DNA of 64,000 nucleotides from Actinacidiphila acididurans (GTDB taxonomy: Bacteria; Actinomycetota; Actinomycetes; Streptomycetales; Streptomycetaceae). The stretch lies in NCBI RefSeq assembly GCF_016918855.1, contig NZ_JADKYB010000007.1:124001-188000 (forward strand), read 5' to 3'. Below, one piece after another: positions 24,690 to 33,297 of this stretch (the stretch's first letter is position 1; each line of letters starts with the position of its first letter). The notes under the pieces were generated by a model. That model was not told the origin of the DNA, did no database searches, and saw nothing but the letters and a program-made list of their open reading frames with translations. The position numbers were made by a program, and so were the translations under genes.

Positions 24690-25868
24690 ATGGAGAGCAC
24701 ACCTGCGGCCGGTGAAAACATCGCCGTCCTGCGTAAGGCCCGAGGGATGGGCCAGGCCAAGCTCGCTCGCGAAGCGGGCATCTCGCTTTCCCTGCTCAGC
24801 AAAATCGAAGTGGGGACCCGTGCCGCGACGCCACCGGTGGTGGCCGATATCGCGAGGGCTCTCCACGTCACCACAGCACGGATCTACGGCCAACCGTTCA
24901 TGGGACCGTCCGAGCAGGCCGACCTGCTCAACGAACTGCGCAGTGCTGTAAGGCGGCACACGCTCCCGCGAGAAGATCAGCCGACCCCAACCGCGCTGGC
25001 CGAAGAACTCAATCGCGCTGCCGCGCTGCGGGCGGACACGCGGTATCTGGAACTGCTGAGGCTGCTGCCCTCGCTCCTGGGCCGGGTCACGGCGAGCGCT
25101 CTGGCCTCCGGCGGCGACGCGACGGCGTGGGGCTACGTGGCCGACGTCTACAGTTGCGCATACGCCGTTGCCCACCGGCTCGGTCAACCCGATCTCGCGG
25201 ACATGATCGTGTCCCGTCAGTTCTGGGCTGCTCAGCAGACATGGAATCCGCAGGCCGAGGCCGCGGCGGCCTGGAATGAAGCAGGTACGTATCAGTCGGC
25301 CGGCCAGTACGAGGACGGCCTGGCGATCGTTGAGCGCGCCATCGGACGCTACGAAGCTGCACGGTCGAACGGGGTGGATCGGGTCGTCCACCTCGGTAGC
25401 CTGCATCTGCGCGGCGTGGTGCTCGCCTCCCGCAACAAGGACAAGCAAGCCACCGCGGAACACCTGCGGCGCGCCCACGAACTGGCAAGTCAACTTGACT
25501 CGGACATGCTCAGGCACAACCTGACATTCGGCGCGGGAAACACGGCTCTGTACGAATTGGCTGCCCGAGTGGAGCTTGGCCAGCCAGACAAAGCCACAGA
25601 GATGTCAGCGCCTCTGGTGACAACTCCGCCGCCCGGTTTGAAACCGAACCGAGTCGGCCGGCTCTACATCGACGTGGCTCGGGCGAGGCTCGCTACGAAG
25701 GATCTGCCCGGCGCCGAGGAAGCACTCAAGCGTGCCTTCGCTGTTGCCCCTCAACTGTCGGAAATCCATCCGATGAGCCGTGAAGTTCTCCGCGTGCTGT
25801 TCGTTCTCCACCAGCGGTCAAAGCCTGAACTCCTGACCATGGCAAAGCGGGCGGGTTTGGCCTCTTAG
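24690..25868 (+). CDS. XRE-family regulator with TPR-like C-terminal domain
   Basis: A 392-aa protein. The N-terminal helix-turn-helix at residues ~8-62 reads GENIAVLRKARGMGQAKLA and SLSLLSKIEVGTRAATPPVV. The remaining ~320 residues are helical repeats of TPR type (WNEAGTYQSAGQYEDGLAIV, ATAEHLRRAHELASQL, DLPGAEEALKRAFAVAPQL). XRE-TPR proteins in actinobacteria often respond to small signalling molecules or peptides and sit beside biosynthetic genes. The ATG at 24690 with GGAAGAG 8 nt upstream is used rather than one 13 codons earlier. It diverges from the ATPase of the radical SAM locus and is convergent with the PBP gene. Confidence 0.88.
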   Translation: MESTPAAGENIAVLRKARGMGQAKLAREAGISLSLLSKIEVGTRAATPPVVADIARALHVTTARIYGQPFMGPSEQADLLNELRSAVRRHTLPREDQPTPTALAEELNRAAALRADTRYLELLRLLPSLLGRVTASALASGGDATAWGYVADVYSCAYAVAHRLGQPDLADMIVSRQFWAAQQTWNPQAEAAAAWNEAGTYQSAGQYEDGLAIVERAIGRYEAARSNGVDRVVHLGSLHLRGVVLASRNKDKQATAEHLRRAHELASQLDSDMLRHNLTFGAGNTALYELAARVELGQPDKATEMSAPLVTTPPPGLKPNRVGRLYIDVARARLATKDLPGAEEALKRAFAVAPQLSEIHPMSREVLRVLFVLHQRSKPELLTMAKRAGLAS

Positions 25869-25957
25869 CCCACTGGGCCTGACCAGCCCACTTCAGCAAC
25901 TGTGCCCAAAGAAGCGCGGCAGCACGCCTGGGCACGAGGAACTTTCCGGTCGGTCGC

Positions 25958-28054
25958 TCAGCGCACGCTTGCCATGTAGTGCGTCCAGATCGCGGTCGGC
26001 ATGCCGCTTCCGGGCTGCGCAGCCGGCCGGCCCTCCGTGCCCGTCAGCGGCATCAGCTGCTGCGTTCTGGGGTCGATACGGAAGACGGTCACGGCCGTCG
26101 CCGCCCGGGAGTCGTAGCCGACGAAGGACGCGGAGGTGTTGTCCGGTGCCGTCCCCGGTGTGCCGGCCAGGCCCGGTCCCGCCGCCGCGACCTGCTTGGC
26201 GGCACCGGCGGTGACGCTGTCGCGCAGCGCGTCCGTCACGTCGGCGGCGACCTGCGGCGTGAAGGGGTGCGTGACGACGGGCGCGGGCAGCGTGATCCGG
26301 TCGCCGCCATGGGTGATGCGCAGCACCGAATACGGTTCGGTGTGCGTGCCGCCCGCCAGGAAGGTCCCGTACGCGGCGGCCATGCGGATCGGGCTGGGGG
26401 TGGCGGTGCCGAGCGAGAACTGCGGGACCTGCTCGCCGAATCCGGTGTCCTGGAGCAGCCCGGCGTCGAGGGACGCCTGCCGCAGCTTGTCGATGCCGAC
26501 GTCCATGCCCAGTTGCATGATGGGACCGTTGACGCCCTCGGCCACCGCCTGCCGCAGCGTGATCCTGCCGTAGGAGCGCTTGCCGGCGTTGGCGGTTCTG
26601 ACGATTCTGCCGTTCCGGTCCCAGTACGGGCCTTCGGGCGTTTGTATCGGTACGTGGTCGTCGCCGTCGTAGACCGAGTCCGGGGTGACCGGCACGCGGG
26701 GCGCGTCGCGGGTGCGCACCACGCCGTCGCGCAGGGCGGCCGCGTACACCAGGGGGGCGTATGTGGTGCCGGCCGGGACGATGGAGATGTTGGCGTCGTC
26801 GAAGCCCTGGGTGACGTAGTCCGGGCCGCCGTAGAGGGCGAGGATGCGGCCGTCGCCGGCGACGGAGGCCGCGCCGACCCGGACGTCGCGGTCGGCCGGG
26901 CGGGTCGCCGGGCGCAGGTCCGCCATGCGCTGCTTGACCGCGGCGTCGAGCGCCTGGACCTTGGGCTTTTCGAAGGTCGTGTAGATCTGATAGCCCCCGA
27001 GGTCGAACCGGGCGTCGGAGATGTCGCTGTGCTGGGAGATCCAGGCCCGCGCGGTGTCGACCAGGTAGCCGGTCTCGCCGCTCAGCCCGGCCGGCCGGGG
27101 CGGCGCCTTGGGCTCGGGGAAGGTCTTGTACTGCGCGCGTTCGGCGGGGGACAGCTGCCCGATCGCGACCATGCGGTCCAGCACCCACTTCCACCGGGCC
27201 ACCGCCCGTTGGTGGTTGGCCTTGCTGATCGCGGGGTCGTAGAGGCCGGCGCCCTTGAGCAGCGAGGCGAGGAAGGCCCCCTCACTGGCGTTGAGCTGCG
27301 AGACGTCCTTGCCGTAGTACGCCTTGGCCGCGCGCTGGATGCCGTAGGCGCCGCGGCCGAACCAGCTCGTGTTCAGGTAGCCGTCGAGGATCTGCTGCTT
27401 GCTCTCCTTGTTGTCGAGCTTGATCGAGATGAAGATCTCGTCGATCTTGCGGGAGAGGGTCTGGGACTGGTTGAGATAGGCGTTCTTGACGTACTGCTGG
27501 GTGATGGTGGAGCCGCCCTGGACGTCGCCGCCGGTGGCCATCTTCGTCACGGCGCGCGCGAGGCCCCGGGGTGAGACTCCGTGGTCGTGGTAGAAGTTCG
27601 CGTTCTCCGCCGCCAGCACGGCCCACTGGACGGACGAGGGGATGCGGTCCAGGGGCATCGCCTGCCGGTCGACCGGGCCGACGCGGGCCATCTCGGTGCC
27701 GTCGGCCCAGTAGTAGACGTTGTCCTGCTGGGTGGCGAAGGTGTTGAGCTCGGCGGGGATCGCGGTGCGCTCGTAGGCGTAGACGACGAGCGCGGTCAGG
27801 GCGAGCACCGACCACACGCACAGCAGCAGGACCTGCCGTGGGGAGGGCAGCCAGCGGCGTACGCCGGTACGGCCGGGTCGCGGGTAGCGCGGCCGCAGTT
27901 TCCGCAGGCCCCGCCGCAGCAGCCGCGCGGTCCGTAACCGCCGCGCGATCCGGGCCGGGCCGGCTCCCCGTACCCGTGCCGCATTCCGTGCCCGGTCCGC
28001 CAGGCGCGTCAGCCGGGCCCGCCACTGGGGGGTCATGAGCCGCCGTGTGAACAT
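25958..28054 (-). CDS. Class A penicillin-binding protein with intact GT51 but degenerate transpeptidase domain
   Basis: A 698-aa bitopic protein: a very basic cytoplasmic tail, one membrane helix at about residues 75-98, a GT51 glycosyltransferase domain and a penicillin-binding domain. GT51 motifs look functional: LAAENANFYHDHGVS (catalytic Glu), GGSTITQQYVKNAYL, LSRKIDEIF and ILDGYLNTSWFGRGAYG. The transpeptidase motifs are all changed: SxxK is TTYA (in PAGTTYAP), SxN is GVN (in AEGVNGPIMQLG) and KTG is TPG (in GTPGTAPDN). So it should polymerise glycan but not cross-link or bind penicillin. Codon 40 (27937-27935) is TTA. The ATG at 28054 has GAGGG 6 nt upstream. Confidence 0.9.
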   Translation of the reverse strand: MFTRRLMTPQWRARLTRLADRARNAARVRGAGPARIARRLRTARLLRRGLRKLRPRYPRPGRTGVRRWLPSPRQVLLLCVWSVLALTALVVYAYERTAIPAELNTFATQQDNVYYWADGTEMARVGPVDRQAMPLDRIPSSVQWAVLAAENANFYHDHGVSPRGLARAVTKMATGGDVQGGSTITQQYVKNAYLNQSQTLSRKIDEIFISIKLDNKESKQQILDGYLNTSWFGRGAYGIQRAAKAYYGKDVSQLNASEGAFLASLLKGAGLYDPAISKANHQRAVARWKWVLDRMVAIGQLSPAERAQYKTFPEPKAPPRPAGLSGETGYLVDTARAWISQHSDISDARFDLGGYQIYTTFEKPKVQALDAAVKQRMADLRPATRPADRDVRVGAASVAGDGRILALYGGPDYVTQGFDDANISIVPAGTTYAPLVYAAALRDGVVRTRDAPRVPVTPDSVYDGDDHVPIQTPEGPYWDRNGRIVRTANAGKRSYGRITLRQAVAEGVNGPIMQLGMDVGIDKLRQASLDAGLLQDTGFGEQVPQFSLGTATPSPIRMAAAYGTFLAGGTHTEPYSVLRITHGGDRITLPAPVVTHPFTPQVAADVTDALRDSVTAGAAKQVAAAGPGLAGTPGTAPDNTSASFVGYDSRAATAVTVFRIDPRTQQLMPLTGTEGRPAAQPGSGMPTAIWTHYMASVR

Positions 28055-28411
28055 CCGCATCCCTCGCTGGAGCCGCCGTACCGGAGCCGCATCCGTGCCG
28101 GAACCGTCCGTGCCGGAACGGCTGTTGCCGGAGGCCGGAACCGACGTCGGGACCGGCGGGGATCACCGTAGGAAGGGGTTGGGACAGTCCCTGGATCGGT
28201 TCGTCACGGTCCCGCAACAGATGGGCCGGGGCGTTGACGTGCTGCGGTCCGGCGGGCGGCGCCCGGTGGCGGGCGCGGCCGTTACCGTCTCGTGATCATT
28301 TGGGCCAGGGACCATCATGCGCGGACCCCAGAGTGAAGCCGTACCTCTGCCCCGGCGTCCTTGGTTCCCGTGAGCCGCCGTCGCCCCGCGATCCGTCCCC
28401 CAGGAGACCTC
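28055..28411. other. Divergent promoter region of PBP and deacetylase genes
   Basis: A gap of 357 bp. It contains repeated gccggaaccg-type units around 28095-28150 and no convincing reading frame. Promoters in both directions must lie here, but no element clear enough to name was seen. Confidence 0.4.
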
Positions 28412-29743
28412 ATGCCTCGACTGCGGCAGCGAATATCGGCGTTACGGCCGGCAGTCCGCCGGCGCCCCGGTGTCTACGCGCTGTGCGGAGTGCTGTCCGC
28501 GGCCCTGATCGGCACGGTCGTGGGGGTCACGACCGCGTCGGGCCACTCGGACGGCGGGGCCGGTGGCGCGGCGGCCGCCCCCGACCGGGCGACGGCGTCC
28601 GCGAACCGCCCGGCGCCGAAGGGGACGACGCGGACGACGCCGGCGCCGACTCCCACCTGGGACGGGAAGACCAAGGTGATCGGGGACGGCTCGACCTCCT
28701 ACACCGGGCCGCAGCCCCACCAGTTGAAGCCGGAGAAGCTCAAGCCCGGTGAGAAGCCGCCCCAGTTCGTCGTGTTCTCGTGGGACGGCGCCCTGGAGAA
28801 CGACGACCACCTCTTCTCCCGCTTCCGCGAACTGGCCCAGCAGAACAACGCCCACATGACGTTCTTCCTCAGCGGCCTGTACCTCCTGCCGAAGGCCAAG
28901 CGCACCCTCTACCACCCGCCGATGCACTCCGCCGGCTCGGCCGCCATCGACTTCCCGACCGACCAGCACATCCGGTGGACGCTCCAGCAACTGCGGCTGG
29001 CCTGGGAGGACGGCGACGAGATCGGCACCCACTTCAACGGCCACTTCTGCGCGCCCGACCCCGGTGGCGGCGGCAACTGGACCACCGCGGACTGGCTGAG
29101 CGAGATCTCCCAGGCGAAGTCGTTCGTCCGCGACTGGAAGACGAACACCGGCTTCACCGACATCCCGCCGCTGCCCTTCGACTACGACCAGGAACTCGTC
29201 GGCGGCCGCGCGCCGTGCCTGGAGGGGCAGAAGAACCTGCTGCCCGCCGCCAAGTCCCTCGGCTGGCGCTACGACGCGAGCTCGCCGGGCGACTTCCAGC
29301 AGTGGCCGGCCAAGAAGGACGGGGTCTGGAACTTCCCGCTGGAACTGGTGCCGTATCCCGACAAGGACTACCAGGTGCTGTCGATGGACTTCAATTTCCT
29401 CTACCACCAGTCCGGCGGCGACGTCACCGAGGGCGACCCGGCGAAGTACGCGCAGTGGGAGAAGACCACCCGCGACGGCTATCTCAACGGCTTCGAGCGC
29501 GCCTACAACGGCAGCCGAGCCCCCCTCTTCATCGGCAACCACTTCGAGACCTGGAACGGCGGGATCTACATGCAGGCCGTCGCGGACGTCGTGAAGGACG
29601 TCTGCAACCGCCCGGGAGTGCGCTGTGTGTCCTTCAAGGAGCTGTGCGACTGGCTCGACGCCCAGGACCCGGCGGTCCTGGCCAAGCTGCGCAACCTCGA
29701 CCCGGGCGAGTCCCCGGACTGGTCGACGTTCCTGAAGAAGTGA
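28412..29743 (+). CDS. Secreted divergent NodB/CE4-like polysaccharide deacetylase
   Basis: A 443-aa protein with an N-terminal membrane anchor or signal (VYALCGVLSAALIGTVVGVT), a Thr/Pro linker, then a NodB-like barrel: QFVVFSWDGALENDD (motif 1), MTFFLSGLYLL, EDGDEIGTHFNGHFCAP (motif 2, H-x3-H), YDASSPGDFQQWP and APLFIGNHFETWNGG. Motif 1 reads SWDGA instead of the usual FDDGP, so the first catalytic Asp is not obvious while the metal-binding D-H-H set could remain. Fungal-like members of this divergent group are known. The third residue block contains a TTA codon (28442-28444, codon 11). GGAG is 5 nt before the ATG. It is divergent from the PBP gene. Confidence 0.8.
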   Translation: MPRLRQRISALRPAVRRRPGVYALCGVLSAALIGTVVGVTTASGHSDGGAGGAAAAPDRATASANRPAPKGTTRTTPAPTPTWDGKTKVIGDGSTSYTGPQPHQLKPEKLKPGEKPPQFVVFSWDGALENDDHLFSRFRELAQQNNAHMTFFLSGLYLLPKAKRTLYHPPMHSAGSAAIDFPTDQHIRWTLQQLRLAWEDGDEIGTHFNGHFCAPDPGGGGNWTTADWLSEISQAKSFVRDWKTNTGFTDIPPLPFDYDQELVGGRAPCLEGQKNLLPAAKSLGWRYDASSPGDFQQWPAKKDGVWNFPLELVPYPDKDYQVLSMDFNFLYHQSGGDVTEGDPAKYAQWEKTTRDGYLNGFERAYNGSRAPLFIGNHFETWNGGIYMQAVADVVKDVCNRPGVRCVSFKELCDWLDAQDPAVLAKLRNLDPGESPDWSTFLKK

Positions 29744-29771
29744 CCCCGCGGAAGCGGAACCCCCGCGGGAG

Positions 29772-29807
29772 CGCCGGGCGGGCGGGCGACGACCCGCCCG
29801 CCCGGCG
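29772..29807. terminator. Strong bidirectional hairpin after the deacetylase gene
   Basis: CGCCGGGCGGGCGGG and CCCGCCCGCCCGGCG form a 15-bp perfect stem with a 6-nt loop between convergent genes. Confidence 0.8.
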
Positions 29808-29811
29808 TGGC

Positions 29812-31431
29812 TCAGCTACGGGTCGCGGTCCAGTAGTTGAGGTTCAGATTGCCGGTCAGGAACTCGATCCGGACCGTGTGGTAGGTGCCGGTGGCGAAGG
29901 CGAAGCTGCCCGCGTCCACCGTCTGGTACGTCTGCCAGCCGCCGGTGGCGGGCACGGAGACCGTCGGGCCGGCCACGCCGTCGACCACGAAGCGCAGCCG
30001 GCCGGCGGAGTTGTCCGAGGCGACCCGGACCTGGAAGTCCGTCGTGCCCTGGAGCGGCAGCTGCTCCCACTCCAGCCACTCGCCGGAGGCGATGCCGCCG
30101 ACGTTCCAGCCGCCGCCGGTGTCGGTGGTGGCCTGCACGTCCAGGTCACCGGCCCGGTAGGCGTTCCAGGCGTTGCCGGCGGTGGTGTCCAGGTACGCGT
30201 CGGCGGTCTCGGCCTCGACCTTGGTGGCCGCCGGGAACGGGGTCTTCGAGAACCGGCGCATGATGTTGATCATCTGGCCGGGGTAGTCGGTGTGCCGCTG
30301 GTCGTAGCCGCCGTCGGCGGTACGCAGCAGCGCCGCGTTCTCCTCCCAGTCGGTGAAGCCCTCCACCAGGGTCACCTTGGCGCCCTTGCCGACGGTGGCG
30401 GTCAGCCCGTTGACCAGGGCCTGGCCGTGGTTCGGGTCGATGTTCATGGTCGTGGTGCCGCTGGCGAAGTGGAAGCCGGGCACGGCCGCCCCGTAGGTCG
30501 CCCCGTTGAAGGTGGCCAGGGTGCTGGCCGGGGTGGGCACGCCGAACCAGTCGTCCACCCCGCCGATCTGCGCCGAGACCGTCGGGTCCTGCTGGAGCCA
30601 GCTCTGGTCCACCACGAAGTAGGGGTCGACGCCGAACTGGGCCTTGGCCTGCGTGCGCACATAGGCCAGCATCTTGGCGGCGTTGCCGTTGCCCTGGTTG
30701 GTGAAGGCGAAGTCGTTGATCGACCACTCGTACACCAGCGGGCGCCCGTCGACCTTGTACCGCAGGCTGTCGGGGACGCGCGAGTAGAACTCCTTCAGGT
30801 TGTCGTCCCAGATGTACTGGTAGCCGCCTTCGCCCGCACCGGTGGCGTCGCCGATGTCGAAGGGCGGGGTGTAGCCGCCGGTGTGGTGCTTGACCTGGTT
30901 CTTCTTGTCGGTCAGCGAGGCCGGGGTGTCGTCGAAGGCGGCGATCTTCAACTGACCTCCCACCCCTCGGCGGTTGATCGCGTCGACCAGTCCGGTCAGC
31001 ACGCGCGGGTCGCCGCCGCCGTCCGGGACGGCCCGGCCGGGCACGTAGCCGCGCACGTCCACCGCGACGAAGTCCACGCCCGCGGTGGTGAGTTCCTCCA
31101 CGTAGTCGTCCCAGAAGGCGGCATTGTTCCCGGTCGTCAGGTACATGGGCAGGTTGTAGATGGTGTTGCCCTGGTTCTGGTGGTTGCCGTTCAGGGTGTC
31201 GGTGCTGAATCCGAAGGTCACCCCGAGCGCCCCGGTGGTCGCCGCGTCGCGGTGCGGCAAGGTGGTGCCGCCGTTGTCCGTGATCACGGCGGCCGGGCCG
31301 GCGGAGGCCGCGGGAGCCGCCGCGACCTGCCCCGCGCCCGCGAGGGCGGTGGTGACGGCCGCGCCGGCCGCCAGCACGGCCAGCACCGCCCTGATCCTCG
31401 TGCGCGCACTCGTACGCCTCACGTCGCTCAC
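29812..31431 (-). CDS. Secreted glycosidase-like protein (DUF5010-like) with C-terminal CBM6
   Basis: A 539-aa exported protein. After the signal (RIRAVLAVLAAGAAVTTAL) comes a ~370-residue domain with barrel-like segments NLPMYLTTGNNAAFWDDYVE, DFVAVDVRGYVPG, KIAAFDDTPASL, YQYIWDDNLKEFYSRVP and LVEGFTDWEENAALLR. It resembles proteins annotated DUF5010, presumed glycoside hydrolases related to GH99-like folds; that name is from memory and uncertain. The last ~130 residues are a carbohydrate-binding module of family 6 type (KVEAETADAYLD, GGIASGEWLEWEQLPLQ, YHTVRIEFLTG). A GTG at 31431 with GAGG close upstream is the assumed start. Single-gene unit. Confidence 0.78.
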   Translation of the reverse strand: MSDVRRTSARTRIRAVLAVLAAGAAVTTALAGAGQVAAAPAASAGPAAVITDNGGTTLPHRDAATTGALGVTFGFSTDTLNGNHQNQGNTIYNLPMYLTTGNNAAFWDDYVEELTTAGVDFVAVDVRGYVPGRAVPDGGGDPRVLTGLVDAINRRGVGGQLKIAAFDDTPASLTDKKNQVKHHTGGYTPPFDIGDATGAGEGGYQYIWDDNLKEFYSRVPDSLRYKVDGRPLVYEWSINDFAFTNQGNGNAAKMLAYVRTQAKAQFGVDPYFVVDQSWLQQDPTVSAQIGGVDDWFGVPTPASTLATFNGATYGAAVPGFHFASGTTTMNIDPNHGQALVNGLTATVGKGAKVTLVEGFTDWEENAALLRTADGGYDQRHTDYPGQMINIMRRFSKTPFPAATKVEAETADAYLDTTAGNAWNAYRAGDLDVQATTDTGGGWNVGGIASGEWLEWEQLPLQGTTDFQVRVASDNSAGRLRFVVDGVAGPTVSVPATGGWQTYQTVDAGSFAFATGTYHTVRIEFLTGNLNLNYWTATRS

Positions 31432-31659
31432 TGTCCTCGGCCTTTCGTCGTCGACGAGGGAAAGGCCCGCCCCGGCGGTCGCGGGGGCGGTGCAGCGGCG
31501 GCGCACGATCACGGCGCACGGGCCGTCATCGAGTACGGCCACAGGATCACGGGTCCCCGGCGGGCTGTCAACGAGCGCCGGGGTGACGGGAGTGAACCCG
31601 AGTGACGGACCACAGGTGACGGCCCGGGGCCGGCCGATCGGTCGGGCCCGAGGGACGGC

Positions 31660-32127
31660 TCAGGTCTGGCTGATGCGGTCCAGGACGGCCAGCGCCTCGA
31701 TGAGGTTGCGGCGCTCGGCCTCGGTGCAGGTGTCCTGGAGGACCCGGGCCAGCCATTCCTCTCGGGCCCGGCGGTCCCCGGCGATCATCTCGCGGGCCTG
31801 GTCGGTGAGGCTGACCAGCTGCTTGCGGCCGTCCTCGGGATCGGGGTCACGGCGCACCAGGCCGCGCTCCTCCAGGACGGCGACGGTCGCGGCCATCGAC
31901 TGGGGCCGCACCCGTTCGCCCGCGGCCAGGCCGCTGGTGGTGTCCGCGCCGTCCTGGAGGAGCCGGCTGAGCACGGCCGTCTGCGAGGGCGTGAGGTCGT
32001 CGACCTCGGCCACCTGCTTGAGCCGGCGGCGCAGCCGGCTCATCACGGTGCGCACGTCGCTCGCCGCGCGGACCGCCGAGGCCGAGACCGGCCCCGACGT
32101 CGCGGTGCCCTGGGGGCTGTCGTTCAT
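31660..32127 (-). CDS. MarR-family transcriptional regulator
   Basis: A 155-aa winged-helix regulator: VRTVMSRLRRRLKQV (dimer helix), DLTPSQTAVLSRLLQDGA, GERVRPQSMAATVAVLEERG (recognition helix), LVRRDPDPEDGRKQLVSLT (wing) and a C-terminal dimer helix. It diverges from the glycolipid-binding-domain gene with about 60 bp between the starts, so it probably controls that gene and itself. The ATG at 32127 follows GAGGGG closely; an upstream ATG 16 codons earlier overlaps the shared promoter. Confidence 0.88.
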   Translation of the reverse strand: MNDSPQGTATSGPVSASAVRAASDVRTVMSRLRRRLKQVAEVDDLTPSQTAVLSRLLQDGADTTSGLAAGERVRPQSMAATVAVLEERGLVRRDPDPEDGRKQLVSLTDQAREMIAGDRRAREEWLARVLQDTCTEAERRNLIEALAVLDRISQT

Positions 32128-32186
32128 CCCCTCACCGTAAGACCTGCCACCGACAGCGTGCAGCCTTTGCGGCATACGGTGGGGTG

Positions 32187-32786
32187 ATGACGACTTCTCG
32201 CGTCCTGACCTGGCAGGTCACCGAGAGCGGCGGCTACGAGACCGCGTGGATCGAGCTGGAGGCGGGCGCGCTGCGGGCCCGCGGCCGGGTGGTGGGCACC
32301 CGGCCGGAGCCGTACTGGATCACCTACGAGCTGCGGACCGGCGACGGCTTCGGCACGGGCTCGCTCATGGTGAGCGCCGAGACCGCGGACGGCACCCGCG
32401 GGCTGGACCTGCTGCGCGACCCCGGCGGCCATTGGACGGCCGACGGGGAGCCGCTGCCCGGCCTGGACGGGGCGCTCGACTGCGACCTGGGGCTGTCGCC
32501 GCTGACCAACACGATGCCGGTGCTCCGGCACGGCCTGCACGAGCGGGCCGGCTCCCAGGAGTTCCTGATGGCCTGGGTACGGGTGCCCGACCTGGCCGTC
32601 CTGCCGTCCCGCCAGACGTACACCCATCTCGCGCCCGGCCTGGTCCGCTTCACCAGCGGCTCCTACCGCAGCGACCTGTCCTTCGACGCGGACGGCCTGG
32701 TCACCGCCTACCCGGGCATGGCCCGTCGGCTCGAACGCGGCACCGGCGAGGCGGCACCGGACGACCAGGGACCCTCGGCCGGCTGA
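32187..32786 (+). CDS. Putative glycolipid-binding domain protein
   Basis: A 199-aa single-domain protein. Segments WIELEAGALRARGRVVGTRP, WITYELRTGD, GHWTADGEPLPGLDGALDCDL and SPLTNTMPVLRHGL match the family annotated as putative glycolipid-binding (DUF1089-like), whose structure is a beta-barrel related to lipoprotein localisation proteins. The true ligand is unknown. The ATG at 32187 follows GGTGGGG; a GTG immediately before it is also possible. Divergent from the MarR gene and convergent with the VOC gene, 7 bp apart. Confidence 0.8.
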   Translation: MTTSRVLTWQVTESGGYETAWIELEAGALRARGRVVGTRPEPYWITYELRTGDGFGTGSLMVSAETADGTRGLDLLRDPGGHWTADGEPLPGLDGALDCDLGLSPLTNTMPVLRHGLHERAGSQEFLMAWVRVPDLAVLPSRQTYTHLAPGLVRFTSGSYRSDLSFDADGLVTAYPGMARRLERGTGEAAPDDQGPSAG

Positions 32787-32793
32787 ACCGCGG

Positions 32794-33204
32794 TCACTCC
32801 TTCGGCTGGGTGAAGCGGATGCTGTTGCCGAAGGGGTCGCGCAGCGCGCAGTCGATGCCGTACGGGCGCTCGGTGGGCTCCTCGGTGAACTCCACGCCCC
32901 GGGCGCGCAGGGTCTCGTAGGTCGTGCGGCAGTCGTCGGTGCCGAAGATGAGCGAGCCGCCCATGGCGCCCTTGGTGACCAGGTCACGGACCTGCTCGGC
33001 GATCTCCTCGGACAGCCGCGGCGGGCCCGGCCGCTCCAGCAGGATGTTCCGCTCGGGCCGGCCGGCGACGCTCACCGTCAGCCAGCGCATGAAGCCCAGG
33101 TCGACGTCCGCGGTCACCTCCAGCCCGAGCTTGCCGACGTAGAAGTCCAGGGCCTGGTCCTGGTCGAGGACGTAGAGCTGCGAGTGCGTGATCTCGTTGA
33201 ACAT
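32794..33204 (-). CDS. VOC (glyoxalase/bleomycin-resistance-like) protein
   Basis: A 136-aa two-module vicinal oxygen chelate protein. SQLYVLDQDQALDFYVGKLGLEV opens the first beta-alpha-beta-beta-beta module. MGGSLIFGTDDCRTTYETLR and CALRDPFGNSIRFTQP form the second. His and Glu candidates for the metal site are in THSQL and the RFT region. It lies 94 bp downstream of a lone-HTH AraC gene on the same strand, a common actinobacterial pairing, so they probably form a regulator-enzyme operon. Substrate unknown. Confidence 0.85.
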   Translation of the reverse strand: MFNEITHSQLYVLDQDQALDFYVGKLGLEVTADVDLGFMRWLTVSVAGRPERNILLERPGPPRLSEEIAEQVRDLVTKGAMGGSLIFGTDDCRTTYETLRARGVEFTEEPTERPYGIDCALRDPFGNSIRFTQPKE

Positions 33205-33297
33205 GCAGCTCACGCTAGTGCGCGGAGCCGGCGAAAACTTGTCCGAAACCGCTGGATCGGGGGACCCGGCGTGCGGCCGCGCGTCACCCGCTGAGCC

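Noticed and set aside
21236..25868. Phage- or plasmid-borne insertion
   Set aside because: No integrase, transposase, tRNA target or flanking direct repeats were seen around the island, so although it looks accessory, no mobile element can be named.
28780..31605. Plus-strand open frame of 941 codons
   Set aside because: It spans a verified gene in another frame, a strong terminator hairpin and the antisense of the CBM6 protein gene; composition is shadow-like.
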